Program-made: the position numbers and the translations under genes | Shown here: positions 48,566 to 56,949 of the stretch, one piece after another | Layout of the letters: each line of letters begins with the position of its first letter | Position numbering within the stretch: position 1 is the first letter of the stretch | Origin: Amycolatopsis australiensis | GTDB taxonomy: Bacteria > Actinomycetota > Actinomycetes > Mycobacteriales > Pseudonocardiaceae | Assembly (NCBI RefSeq): GCF_900119165.1 | Contig: NZ_FPJG01000006.1 | Location: 4,712,001-4,776,000 of the forward strand | Length of the DNA stretch: 64,000 nt | Direction: 5' to 3' | The notes under the pieces: model-generated | Databases searched by the model: none | What the model saw: the letters and a program-made list of their open reading frames with translations, nothing else | What the model was told of the DNA's origin: nothing

Positions 48566-48584
48566 ATGTAGCGCTCGGCTAAAT
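48566..48584. promoter_or_regulatory. Dyad between ArsR-type and MFS genes
   Basis: ATGTAGC (48566-48572), GCTCG and GCTAAAT (48578-48584) form an imperfect inverted repeat with six of seven bases paired. It lies 11 bp before the regulator start and 40 bp before the MFS start. Its AT-richness and placement suit an ArsR-family operator serving both directions. Confidence 0.45.
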
Positions 48585-48623
48585 CGTGTCCGGCCCCCGG
48601 CGGGCGCCCGAAGGATTCCGGGT

Positions 48624-49811
48624 ATGCCCCGGACCGACGCGAAGCTGCCTCCGGCGTACCGGCGGCTGTGGTGGGCCAGCGGCATCGACAACCTCGGCAC
48701 CGGCGCGTTCACCGCGGCCGTCCCGCTGCTGACCGTCACGGTCACGCGCGACCCACGGCTCGTGGCGCTCGTGTCGGCGGCGGCGTACCTGCCGTGGCTG
48801 CTGGTGGCCCTGCCCGCCGGAGCGCTGGCCGACCGCCACGACCGGGCCGGCCTGATGTGGCGCGCGCAGGCGGTCCAGGCGGCGCTGGCCGGCACCGCCG
48901 CGGTGCTGACCGCTTGCGGCGCGGCCGGCGTCCCGCTCCTGGCCGTCACGGCGTTCGGGCTCGGCGCGGCCGACGTCGTGTTCGGCACGGCGGCGCAGGC
49001 GATCCTGCCGGACCTCGTCGCGAAGCCGATGTTGCCGCGGGCCAACGGCGGCCAGCAGGCGATCACGACGATCACCGGGCAGTTCGCCGGGCCACCGTTG
49101 GGAAGCCTGCTGTTCGGCGTGACGGCGGCGCTGCCGTTCGGGCTCGACGCCGTCTCGTTCGCCGTGTCCGCGGCGGTGGTGGCGACCCTGCCGCGGACCG
49201 CCGGGAGCCTCCGGACGCGCCCGGTTGTCCGGGACGGCCTCGCGTGGCTCCTGCGGCACCGGCTGCTGCGCACCCTCGCCCTCTTGCTCGGTGTCAACAC
49301 CTTCTGCGGGCAGCTCGCCAACGCCACCCTGGTCCTGCTCGTCACCCAGCTCGTCCACCCGGACGCGCGGGGTTACGGCCTGCTGCTGGCCGGCGCGGCC
49401 CTCGGCAGCGTGCTCGGCGGCCTGGTGAACGCGCGTGTCGTCGCCGCGGTCGGCTCCCGGCCGGCGCTGGTCACCGCGCTGGCGGTGAACGCCGGCGCGT
49501 TCGCCGGCATCGGCTTGAGCCGGGACGCGGTGATGCTCGGCGCTTTCCTCGCCGTGAACGGGTTCGTGACGACGCTCTGGAACGTCGTGACGGTCGGCCT
49601 CCGCCAGCAGTTCGTGCCGTCCGCCCTGCTCGGCCGGGTCACGAGCGCGTACCGGCTGCTCGGCTGGGGGCTGATCCCGGCGGGCACGCTGGCCGGCGGC
49701 CTGGTGGCCCACGAGCTCGGGCTGCGGGCGCCGTACCTGGTGGCGGCGGCCATCCGCGGGATCGCGCTCGCCGTCGCCCTGCCCGTACTGCTGCGACCCC
49801 ACCAGAACTAG
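48624..49811 (+). CDS. MFS transporter (enterobactin exporter-like)
   Basis: A 395-residue, roughly 12-helix carrier. LPPAYRRLWWASGIDNLGTG at the start and the motif A-like LPAGALADRHDRAGLMWRAQ are characteristic of the EntS/MFS_3 group. RVTSAYRLLGWGLIPAGTLA near the C-terminus is also typical. Such proteins export siderophores, macrolides or other small compounds. The ATG follows GAAGGATTCC. It is divergent from the DUF5937/ArsR-type regulator. Its end overlaps by four bp the convergent zinc-ribbon gene. Confidence 0.88.
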   Translation: MPRTDAKLPPAYRRLWWASGIDNLGTGAFTAAVPLLTVTVTRDPRLVALVSAAAYLPWLLVALPAGALADRHDRAGLMWRAQAVQAALAGTAAVLTACGAAGVPLLAVTAFGLGAADVVFGTAAQAILPDLVAKPMLPRANGGQQAITTITGQFAGPPLGSLLFGVTAALPFGLDAVSFAVSAAVVATLPRTAGSLRTRPVVRDGLAWLLRHRLLRTLALLLGVNTFCGQLANATLVLLVTQLVHPDARGYGLLLAGAALGSVLGGLVNARVVAAVGSRPALVTALAVNAGAFAGIGLSRDAVMLGAFLAVNGFVTTLWNVVTVGLRQQFVPSALLGRVTSAYRLLGWGLIPAGTLAGGLVAHELGLRAPYLVAAAIRGIALAVALPVLLRPHQN

Positions 49812-50008
49812 CCGCCCGGATGGCCGCACGCGTACACCGGCGCCGAAGCCAGCCGCACGCATGCCGGGCACTGGTGCAACGGCCTTTCGCGGCGGCCGAA
49901 GTACGGGTGCTTCGCTCCGCAAAGTGCCGTGAGCACCTCGCCCGGCTTCGGGTCCGGGTGGCAGCGGGGGCAGTACGCGTGCGCCGCGCGTTCGACGTCC
50001 GTGCTCAT
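49808..50008 (-). CDS. Small zinc-ribbon protein
   Basis: A 66-residue protein with three metal-binding knuckles: YCPRCHPDP, ALCGAKHPYFG and HQCPACVRLASAP, then ACGHPGG. The Cys/His set could hold two zinc ions. This is a common small actinobacterial family without known function. Its ATG overlaps the stop of the DUF6010 gene (ATGA at 50005-50008), so the two are coupled. No similarity is seen beyond the metal sites. Confidence 0.7.
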   Translation of the reverse strand: MSTDVERAAHAYCPRCHPDPKPGEVLTALCGAKHPYFGRRERPLHQCPACVRLASAPVYACGHPGG

Positions 50009-50418
50009 GCTTCGCGGGATACCCGCCGTTCGCCGTGGCCAATCCGGGTCCACACCGAACGGCCGCCGGTGAAGCACCAGATCGCGATCACCGGGTCGCA
50101 GATCGCGCAGCCGAACGACGAGCCGTGCGCGAACGGCAGGATCGGCTGGCCCTTCAGGTGGTGGACGACGTCCCACGCGGTGTGCAGCAGCCAGCCGATC
50201 CCGATGAACGTCCACGAGTCGAGGCCGCGGAACGCCACGTAGGTCGTCACCGCGCAGAACACCAGCTCCCACGGGCCCAGCGCGCCGCCGGACAGGTAGG
50301 CCGCGCCGGCGCCGCCCACCATCAGTGCGTTGAACTTCCGGCGGTGCGGCTCGGTGATGAGGGAGTTGAGAGCGACGTAAACGAGGCCGATGACGATCGG
50401 CGCCAGCACTGCGATCAT
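50005..50418 (-). CDS. DUF6010 family membrane protein
   Basis: A 137-residue protein with four likely membrane helices: MIAVLAPIVIGLVYVALNSL, LMVGGAGAAYLSGGALG, ELVFCAVTTYVAFRGL and FIGIGWLLHTAWDVVHHL. Conserved His residues (HTAWDVVHHL) and GSSFGCAICDPVIAIWC are the features of DUF6010. His-rich membrane segments of this kind could bind a metal or haem, but function is unknown. It is the first gene of a two-gene unit with the zinc-ribbon protein and is divergent from the amidohydrolase cluster. Confidence 0.8.
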   Translation of the reverse strand: MIAVLAPIVIGLVYVALNSLITEPHRRKFNALMVGGAGAAYLSGGALGPWELVFCAVTTYVAFRGLDSWTFIGIGWLLHTAWDVVHHLKGQPILPFAHGSSFGCAICDPVIAIWCFTGGRSVWTRIGHGERRVSREA

Positions 50419-50639
50419 GATCGATCACGGTAGGAACGCCCGCCGCGGGCGGCCAGTGGCTGTTCTGCCAGTCTCCGCCGAGTTCTCGCCAGCGACGCCG
50501 CTCCGTGAGATGGGGTCCGCGCCGGCGGGTTCGTCGCCGCGGATGAACCGCGCCGCCCCGGTTCGTCGCCGCCGACCAACGGCCCCGCCGGAAATCCGCT
50601 TACCGTCACCTCGACCGGCGACGACGAGGAGGCGGGCGG

Positions 50640-52112
50640 GTGCGGACACTCTTGCGGGGCGGCCGGGTGGTGGACCCGGGCAGCGGGTTCGACGGCGTCG
50701 CCGACGTGCTCCTCGACGGCGGCCGCGTCGAAGCGACCGGGCCCGGGCTCGACGCGCCGGACGCCACCGAAGTCGACGTCACCGGGCTCGTCGTCGGGCC
50801 CGGGTTCGTCGACCTGCACAGCCACGTGCACTCGATCGCCGGGCAGCGGCTGCAGGCCATGGACGGCGTCACCACCGCCCTCGACCTCGAAGCCGGGCTG
50901 ATGCCGATCGACCGCGCCTACGCCGAGGCCGCCGCGGCCGGGCGGCCGCTGCACTACGGCTTCTCCGCCTCCTGGGGTGCCGCGCGGGCCAAGGTGCTCG
51001 CCGGCATCGAGCCCGACGCGAACATCGACAGCGGGCTGGCGGTGCTCGGAAACCCGCAGTGGCAACGGAGTTCGTCGAAGCAGGAACTGGCGGCCTGGCT
51101 GTCCCTTCTGGACGGAGAGCTGGCCGCAGGTGCGCTGGGCATCGGTGTCCTGATGGGCTACGCGCCGGCGACCGACCCCGGCGAGTTCCTGGCCGTCGCG
51201 CACCTCGCCGCGATGGCCGGGGTGCCGACCTACACGCACGTGCGGGAGCTGGTCGAGGTCGACCCGGCCACCCCGGTCGACGGCTCGGCCGAGATCGCCG
51301 TCGCGGCCGGGGAGACCGGGGCCGCGATGCACCACTGTCACGTCAACAGCACCTCCGGCCACCACATCGACCGGGTCCTCGCCACGCTCGACACCGCCCG
51401 CCGCGAAGGCTCGCGCGTCACCGTCGAGGCCTACCCGTACGGCGCGGGCAGCACGGCCGTCGGTGCCGCGTTCATCGATCCGGAACGCCTGCGGCTCAAG
51501 GGACTCCGGCCGTCCAGCGTGGTCATCCTGGAGACCGGGGAGCGCGTGCGCGACGAAGCACGCCTTCGCCGGCTACGGCAGGAAGACCCGGGTGCGCCGT
51601 GCCTGCTGGAGTTCCTCGACGAGACCGACCCCCGCGACCGCGCGCTGCTGCACCGGGCGCTCGCGTTCCCCGACGCCGTCGTCGCCAGCGACGCGATGCC
51701 CGTGTACTGGACGGACGGCCGCACCGAAAGCACCGGATGGCCGCTGCCGCCGGGCGGCTCGACGCACCCGCGGACCGCGGGCACCTTCGCGAAGACGCTG
51801 CGCCTGATGGTCCGCGAAACCGGGGTGTGGAGCTGGCTCGAAGCGTTCCGCCGCTGCGCGTACCTGCCGTCGCGGCTGCTCGACGACGTCGCGCCCGGCG
51901 CCCGCCGGAAGGGGCATCTCGGCGCCGGAGCCGACGCCGACATCGTGGTCCTCGATCCCGCCCGGATCACCGACACCGCCACCTACGCCGAGCCCACCCG
52001 CCCGTCGGCCGGCGTCCGGTACCTCTACGTCGCGGGAGTTCCCGTTGTGAGTGAAGGAAAACTCGACCCCGAAGCCCTGCCCGGGCGTCCCCTGCGGGGT
52101 GAGCCGAGGTGA
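50640..52112 (+). CDS. Amidohydrolase, N-acyl-D-amino-acid deacylase family
   Basis: A 490-residue amidohydrolase. Zinc ligands are suggested by GFVDLHSHVHS, YTHVREL, MHHCHVNSTSGHHIDRVLA and the Asp in ASDAMPVYWT. The N- and C-terminal beta-sandwich is typical of D-aminoacylases and dihydroorotase-like enzymes (ADADIVVLDPARITD). In this cluster it probably removes N-acyl groups or opens modified D-amino acids. GTG 50640 is preceded by GAGGCGGGC. Its stop overlaps the GTG of the M20 peptidase gene. Confidence 0.82.
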   Translation: MRTLLRGGRVVDPGSGFDGVADVLLDGGRVEATGPGLDAPDATEVDVTGLVVGPGFVDLHSHVHSIAGQRLQAMDGVTTALDLEAGLMPIDRAYAEAAAAGRPLHYGFSASWGAARAKVLAGIEPDANIDSGLAVLGNPQWQRSSSKQELAAWLSLLDGELAAGALGIGVLMGYAPATDPGEFLAVAHLAAMAGVPTYTHVRELVEVDPATPVDGSAEIAVAAGETGAAMHHCHVNSTSGHHIDRVLATLDTARREGSRVTVEAYPYGAGSTAVGAAFIDPERLRLKGLRPSSVVILETGERVRDEARLRRLRQEDPGAPCLLEFLDETDPRDRALLHRALAFPDAVVASDAMPVYWTDGRTESTGWPLPPGGSTHPRTAGTFAKTLRLMVRETGVWSWLEAFRRCAYLPSRLLDDVAPGARRKGHLGAGADADIVVLDPARITDTATYAEPTRPSAGVRYLYVAGVPVVSEGKLDPEALPGRPLRGEPR

Positions 52113-53230
52113 TCGACGACATCGAGACGCTCGTCCGGTGCGAGTCCCCGTCGGCCGACCACGCGGCCGTCGCCCGCAGTGCCGAAGCCGTCGCCGGGAT
52201 CGGGCGCCGTCTCCTCGGAGCCGAGCCGGAACGCATCGTCGTCGACGGCTGCACGCATCTGCGCTGGCGGTTCGGCGACGGCCCGCCGCGTCTGCTGCTG
52301 CTCGGCCACCACGACACCGTGTGGCCGCTGGGCTCCCTGCGCACGCATCCCTTCGAGGTCCGCGACGGCGTCCTGCGCGGTCCGGGCTGTTTCGACATGA
52401 AGGCCGGTGTGGTGATGGCCCTGCACGCCGCCGCGGCCCTGCCGGACCGGGACGGCTTGGCGATCCTCGTCACCGGCGACGAGGAGATCGGCTCACCGTC
52501 GTCGCGGACCCTGATCGAGGAGGAGGCCAAAACCTGCGACGCGGTCTTCGTGCTCGAAGCCGCGGCCGGCGGCGGCGCCCTGAAGACGCGCCGGAAAGGC
52601 GTTTCCCTGTACCGGATCCAGATCGAGGGCCGCGCCGCGCACGCCGGGCTCGAGCCGGAAAAGGGCGTCAACGCCGGGATCGAGCTGGCGCACCAGATCC
52701 TCGCGGTGGCCGCGCTCGCCGACCCGGCGCGCGGCACCACCGTCGTCCCGGCCGCGGCGAGCGCCGGCACCACGACCAACACCGTGCCCGCCGCGGCGAG
52801 CGTCGCGGTCGACGTGCGGGTGTGGGACGCGGCCGAACAACGGCGGGTCGACGAGGCCGTCCGCGGCCTGCGCCCGCACCTGCCCGGTGCGAAGATCCGC
52901 GTCGACGGCGGGATCAACCGGCCGCCCTTGGACGCGCAGGCGTCGTCGGAGCTGTTCGCGCTGGCGAACGAACTCGCGGCCGGGACGCTCACCGAGGCGG
53001 CCGTCGGCGGCGCCTCCGACGGCAACTTCACCGCGGGACTGGGCATCCCGACCCTCGACGGCCTCGGCGCGGCCGGCGGCGGCGCCCACGCCGACGACGA
53101 GCACGTGCTCGTCGCCGAGCTGCCCCGCCGCACCGCGTTGCTGGCCGCGCTCGCCGAAACCGTGCTGGCGCGGGGAAGTTCGTCCGCGCCGACGAACGCG
53201 CGGGGCGAAACCGGTACGGCACAACGGTGA
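52109..53230 (+). CDS. M20 family metallopeptidase / N-acyl-amino acid desuccinylase-like
   Basis: A 373-residue co-catalytic zinc hydrolase. Metal ligands are in LLLGHHDTVWP (His/Asp), GPGCFDMKAG (Asp), VTGDEEIGSPSS (Glu-Glu) and GGAHADDEHV (His). The lid domain runs KGVSLYRIQIEGRAAHAGLE and onward. It resembles carboxypeptidase G2. In Geobacillus a member of this superfamily is the L-desuccinylase of the D- to L-amino acid pathway, and the next two genes are the matching GNAT and racemase. It starts at GTG 52109 in the amidohydrolase stop. Confidence 0.88.
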   Translation: MIDDIETLVRCESPSADHAAVARSAEAVAGIGRRLLGAEPERIVVDGCTHLRWRFGDGPPRLLLLGHHDTVWPLGSLRTHPFEVRDGVLRGPGCFDMKAGVVMALHAAAALPDRDGLAILVTGDEEIGSPSSRTLIEEEAKTCDAVFVLEAAAGGGALKTRRKGVSLYRIQIEGRAAHAGLEPEKGVNAGIELAHQILAVAALADPARGTTVVPAAASAGTTTNTVPAAASVAVDVRVWDAAEQRRVDEAVRGLRPHLPGAKIRVDGGINRPPLDAQASSELFALANELAAGTLTEAAVGGASDGNFTAGLGIPTLDGLGAAGGGAHADDEHVLVAELPRRTALLAALAETVLARGSSSAPTNARGETGTAQR

Positions 53231-53262
53231 CCCGCCGCGCGCGTCCGGAGAGGATCGTCGAC

Positions 53263-54144
53263 GTGACAGAAGTCGTGACGAACACAGCCCCGCCGCTGCG
53301 GGACGAGGCGGCCGCCGCCGCGGCCGCCGCCGCCACGGCCTCGGGGGTCGAAGTCCGGACCCTGGCCGAGGTCGCCGACCTGACCGCCGTGACGCGGCTC
53401 TTCGAGTCGATCTGGCGCCCGGCCCCCGGCAACCCGCCCGTGACGGCCGAGCTGCTGCGGGCCATGGTCTCGGCGGGCAACTACGTGGCGGGCGCGTTCG
53501 ACGGGCCCGAACTGCTCGGCGCCTGCTTCGGGTTCTTCGGCGGGCCCGGGAAAGGGGGACTGCACAGCCACATCGCGGGCGTCGCGACGGCGGGCCACGG
53601 CCGCGGCATCGGCTTCGCGCTCAAGCTGCACCAGCGCGCGTGGGCGCTGCGCCAGGACGTCACGTCGATCTCCTGGACGTTCGACCCGCTGGTGCGGCGC
53701 AACGCCCACTTCAACCTGACCAAGCTCGCCGCGCGCCCGCAGCGGTACCTGCCCGACTTCTACGGCCCGATGCACGACGGCATCAACGGCGCGGGCGACA
53801 GCGACCGCCTCATGGTCGCCTGGGACCTGGCGAGCCCGCCGGTCCGGGCGGCCGCGGCGGGCGTCCCCGCCCGGCTGGACGCGGTGTCGCTGCGCGACCG
53901 GGGTGCCGCGGTCGCGCTGGCCGCGGACGCCGGTGGCGCGCCGGTCACCGGGCCCGCGGACGCACCGCTCGTGCTCGTCGCCGTGCCGCCCGACATCGAG
54001 GCGCTCCGGCGTGCCGACCCGGAACGCGGCCGGGCGTGGCGGGTCGCGTTGCGGGACGTGCTCGGCGGGTTGCTGGCCGGGGGCGCCTCGGTCACCGGAT
54101 TCGATCGTGCCGGCTGGTACGTCGTGGCGAAGGAGCAGGCGTGA
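53263..54144 (+). CDS. COG3375-type GNAT acyltransferase (D-amino acid N-succinyltransferase candidate)
   Basis: A 293-residue GNAT-fold protein. EVRTLAEVADLTAVTRLFES, PVTAELLRAMVSAGNYVAGA, GGLHSHIAGVATAGHGRGIG, FALKLHQRAWAL and SWTFDPLVRRNAHFNLTKL are the hallmarks of COG3375. In Geobacillus kaustophilus its counterpart succinylates D-amino acids so that the racemase can act. GTG 53263 has GGAGAGG upstream. GTG 53227, overlapping the M20 stop, is an alternative that would add 12 residues. Confidence 0.82.
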   Translation: MTEVVTNTAPPLRDEAAAAAAAAATASGVEVRTLAEVADLTAVTRLFESIWRPAPGNPPVTAELLRAMVSAGNYVAGAFDGPELLGACFGFFGGPGKGGLHSHIAGVATAGHGRGIGFALKLHQRAWALRQDVTSISWTFDPLVRRNAHFNLTKLAARPQRYLPDFYGPMHDGINGAGDSDRLMVAWDLASPPVRAAAAGVPARLDAVSLRDRGAAVALAADAGGAPVTGPADAPLVLVAVPPDIEALRRADPERGRAWRVALRDVLGGLLAGGASVTGFDRAGWYVVAKEQA

Positions 54145-55262
54145 AACTCACTGGTGTGGAACTCCTCCGCGTCCGGATGCCGCTCGTGGCGCCGTTCCGG
54201 ACGTCGTTCGGCACGCAGGCCGAACGCGAGCTGCTGCTCCTGCGCGCGGTGACGTCGGAAGGCGAAGGCTGGGGCGAGTGCGGTGCGATGGTCGATCCGC
54301 TGTACTCGTCGGAATACGTCGACGGTGTCGAGCACGTGCTGCGGACCTTCCTCGTGCCCGCGCTGCTGGCCGCCGGCGACCTCACCGCGAACAAGGTCGC
54401 GCCGCTGCTGGCGAAGTTCAAGGGCCACCGGATGGCCAAGGGCGCGCTGGAGATGGCGGTGCTGGACGCGCAGCTGCGCGCGCACGGCGTTTCGTTCGCC
54501 ACGGCGCTCGGGTCCACCAGCGACTCGGTGCCGTGCGGGGTGTCCGTGGGCATCATGGAGACGATCCCGCAGCTGCTGGACGTCGTCGGCGGCTACCTGG
54601 ACGCCGGGTACCTGCGGATCAAGCTCAAGATCGAGCCGGGCTGGGACGTCGAGCCGGTGCGCGCGGTCCGCGAACGCTTCGGCGGCGACATCCTGCTCCA
54701 GGTCGACGCGAACACCGCGTACACGCTCTCCGACGTGCCGCAGCTGCAGCGGCTCGACCCGTTCGAGCTGCTGCTCATCGAGCAGCCACTCGAAGAGGAG
54801 GACGTGCTGGGCCACGCCGAGCTGGCCAAGCACATCCGGACGCCGATCTGCCTGGACGAGTCGGTCGTCTCCGCCCGGTCGGCCGCCGACGCGATCCGGC
54901 TCGGCGCCTGCCGGATCGTCAACATCAAGCCGAGCCGCGTCGGCGGGTACCTGGAGGCGCGGCGGGTGCACGACGTCTGCGCCGCGCACGGCGTGCCGGT
55001 GTGGTGCGGCGGGATGATCGAGACCGGGCTGGGCCGCGCGGCCAACGTGGCGCTGGCGTCCCTGCCCGGGTTCACCCTGCCGGGCGACACGTCGGCGTCC
55101 GACCGGTTCTACCGCACGGACATCACCGAGCCGTTCGTGCTCGAAGCCGGGCGGCTGCCCGTGCCGTCCGGCCCGGGACTGGGTGTCACGCCGATCGCCG
55201 AGCGGCTGGCCGAGGTGACGACCGCGAAGTCGTGGCTCGGGGCCGCCCGGTCCATCGCCTGA
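54141..55262 (+). CDS. N-acylamino acid racemase / N-succinylamino acid racemase (enolase superfamily)
   Basis: A 373-residue muconate-lactonising-enzyme-subgroup enolase. The catalytic Lys in RIKLKIEPGWD, metal ligands in LLQVDANTAY, LLIEQPLEEED and CLDESVVSA, and the second Lys in VNIKPSRVGG are all present. The length and nearly every segment match, from memory, the Amycolatopsis sp. TS-1-60 NAAAR. It epimerises N-acyl (best N-succinyl) amino acids; o-succinylbenzoate synthase activity is also known in the family. Its GTG start follows AGGAG. It is the racemase step of the cluster. Confidence 0.92.
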   Translation: MKLTGVELLRVRMPLVAPFRTSFGTQAERELLLLRAVTSEGEGWGECGAMVDPLYSSEYVDGVEHVLRTFLVPALLAAGDLTANKVAPLLAKFKGHRMAKGALEMAVLDAQLRAHGVSFATALGSTSDSVPCGVSVGIMETIPQLLDVVGGYLDAGYLRIKLKIEPGWDVEPVRAVRERFGGDILLQVDANTAYTLSDVPQLQRLDPFELLLIEQPLEEEDVLGHAELAKHIRTPICLDESVVSARSAADAIRLGACRIVNIKPSRVGGYLEARRVHDVCAAHGVPVWCGGMIETGLGRAANVALASLPGFTLPGDTSASDRFYRTDITEPFVLEAGRLPVPSGPGLGVTPIAERLAEVTTAKSWLGAARSIA

Positions 55263-55572
55263 ACGGTCCACAACGGACGGAGTCGCCATGGAGACAGCAC
55301 GGGAAGTGATCAGCCGCCGGGTGGCGGCGGCGGCCGGGCGCGCCCGCGCGCTCGCGGCCGGGACGGCGGTCCTCACCTCGCGCATCTTCGTCATGGGCGC
55401 CGTCGGGCGCGCGGCCGTCCGGGCCGTCCTGCCCCGCTGGCGGCGCCCGGGCCTTCGTCCGCCGCGATGAAAGTTTCCCCGGGTCTCGTCGGATTCGACG
55501 AACCGGCGGCCCCGGCCGCCGCCCTAGCATCCCCGCATCGCCGGTTCCCCCATCGTCGGACGAGAGGCAACC
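55263..55572 (+). other. 310-bp gap with one weak small ORF
   Basis: Between the racemase gene and the serine hydrolase I see one 60-codon frame (55288-55470, METAREVISRRVAAAAGRAR and onward, Arg/Ala-rich). It has GGACGGAG upstream of the ATG but no similarity. The remaining 100 bp before 55573 contains GACGAGAGGC as a ribosome site for the next gene and presumably its promoter. No clear terminator or operator is visible. Confidence 0.4.
55288..55470 (+). CDS. Possible 60-residue basic protein
   Basis: A short frame downstream of the racemase. It encodes an Arg/Ala-rich product with an amphipathic helix and a moderately hydrophobic middle (TAVLTSRIFVMGAVGRAAVR). GGAG lies at a workable distance before the ATG. 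I cannot match it to anything. It could be a small membrane-associated protein or a chance frame in this GC-rich DNA. Confidence 0.3.
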   Translation: METAREVISRRVAAAAGRARALAAGTAVLTSRIFVMGAVGRAAVRAVLPRWRRPGLRPPR

Positions 55573-56949
55573 ATGTCGAAACTCCCCGAACTCGCCGCCT
55601 GGCTCGAACGCCGGCTTCCCGCCCTGCTCGCCGAGCACCAGGTGCCCGGCGCGTCCGTGGCCGTGTACGCCGGTGGCGAGATCGCCGACCACGCGGCCGG
55701 CGTGCTCAACAAGGCCACCGGCGTCGAAGCCGACGTCGACTCGCTGTTCCAGATCGGGTCCATCACCAAGATCTGGACCACGACGCTCGCGATGCAGCTG
55801 GTCGACGAGGGCGTGCTCGACCTCGACCGGCCGGTGCGCGAGTACCTGCCGGAGTTCGCGCTGGCCGACGCGGACGCCGCCGCGCGGATCACCGTGCGGC
55901 AGCTGACGTGCCACACCTCCGGCTTCGAAGGCGACATCTTCACCGACACCGGCCGCGGCGACGACTGCGTCGAGAAGCTGGTCGCCACCCTCGCCGACGT
56001 GCCGCAGCTGTTCGCTCCCGGCGAGATGTTCTCCTACAACAACGCCGCCTTCTGCGTCCTGGGCCGGGTCGTGGAGGTGCTGCGCGGCAAGCCGTTCAAC
56101 ACCTGCCTGGCCGAGCACCTGTTCGTCCCCTTGGGACTGACGCACGCCGCGCCGAGCCCGTACGAGGCCATCCGGTTCCGGGCCGCGCTGGGCCACCTGA
56201 CGCCCGGGCCGGGCGCCGACCCGGAGCCCGCGGGCAGCTGGGCGCTGACGCCGTCGAACGCCCCGGCCGGGGCGATGCTCGCGATGCGGCCGCGTGACCT
56301 CGTGACCTTCGCCGGCATGCACCTGCGCGACGGCGAAGGTCCGGACGGCACCCGCGTGCTGAGTGCCGGCAGCGCCCGCGCGATGCGGGAACGCCAGGTC
56401 GAGCTGCCCGACCTCGGCCTGATGGGCCGGGCGTGGGGGCTGGGCTGGTCGCTCTACGACGAGACGGTCATCGGCCACGACGGCGGCACCATCGGCCAGT
56501 CGGCGTTCCTGCGGCTCGCGCCCGGGCACGACGTCGCGGTGGCGCTGCTGACCAACGGCGGCAACCCGATGCCCGTCTACGCCGAGGTCGTCGGGCACGT
56601 CCTGAAGGAGCTGACCGGCATCGAGCTGCCCCCGCTGCCGGTGCCGGACCCGGGCGCGCCGCGCGTCGACGCCACGCGGTACGTGGGCGAGTACTCCTCC
56701 TCCGTCGCGGACATCGTGGTCAGCCAGGACGACGACGGCCGCGTCTGGGTCGAGCGGGTCCCGAAGGGCATCTTCGCCGAGCTGGCCAAGCCGGAGAAGA
56801 CCGAGCTGCTCCCGCTCAACGGCGACACGCTGATCCTGGCCGAGCCGACGCAGGGGATGTACCTGCCGCACGCGTTCGTCGGCGACGACGGCACCGGGCG
56901 CGCGCTCTACCTGCACACCGGCCGCGCCGACCGGCGGGTGAGCGCGTGA
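55573..56949 (+). CDS. Serine hydrolase, beta-lactamase class C / D-aminopeptidase family
   Basis: A 458-residue penicillin-binding-fold hydrolase without a signal peptide. The SxxK motif is SITK (QIGSITKIW), the YxN motif YNN (MFSYNNAAFCVLG) and the third box HDGG (VIGHDGGTIGQSA). A C-terminal lipocalin-like domain from about 350 (RYVGEYSSSVADIVVSQD) is typical of the S12 D-aminopeptidase/esterase group. Cytosolic location argues against a resistance beta-lactamase. In this cluster it likely cleaves D-residue peptides. Its stop overlaps the GTG of the next serine hydrolase. Confidence 0.85.
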   Translation: MSKLPELAAWLERRLPALLAEHQVPGASVAVYAGGEIADHAAGVLNKATGVEADVDSLFQIGSITKIWTTTLAMQLVDEGVLDLDRPVREYLPEFALADADAAARITVRQLTCHTSGFEGDIFTDTGRGDDCVEKLVATLADVPQLFAPGEMFSYNNAAFCVLGRVVEVLRGKPFNTCLAEHLFVPLGLTHAAPSPYEAIRFRAALGHLTPGPGADPEPAGSWALTPSNAPAGAMLAMRPRDLVTFAGMHLRDGEGPDGTRVLSAGSARAMRERQVELPDLGLMGRAWGLGWSLYDETVIGHDGGTIGQSAFLRLAPGHDVAVALLTNGGNPMPVYAEVVGHVLKELTGIELPPLPVPDPGAPRVDATRYVGEYSSSVADIVVSQDDDGRVWVERVPKGIFAELAKPEKTELLPLNGDTLILAEPTQGMYLPHAFVGDDGTGRALYLHTGRADRRVSA

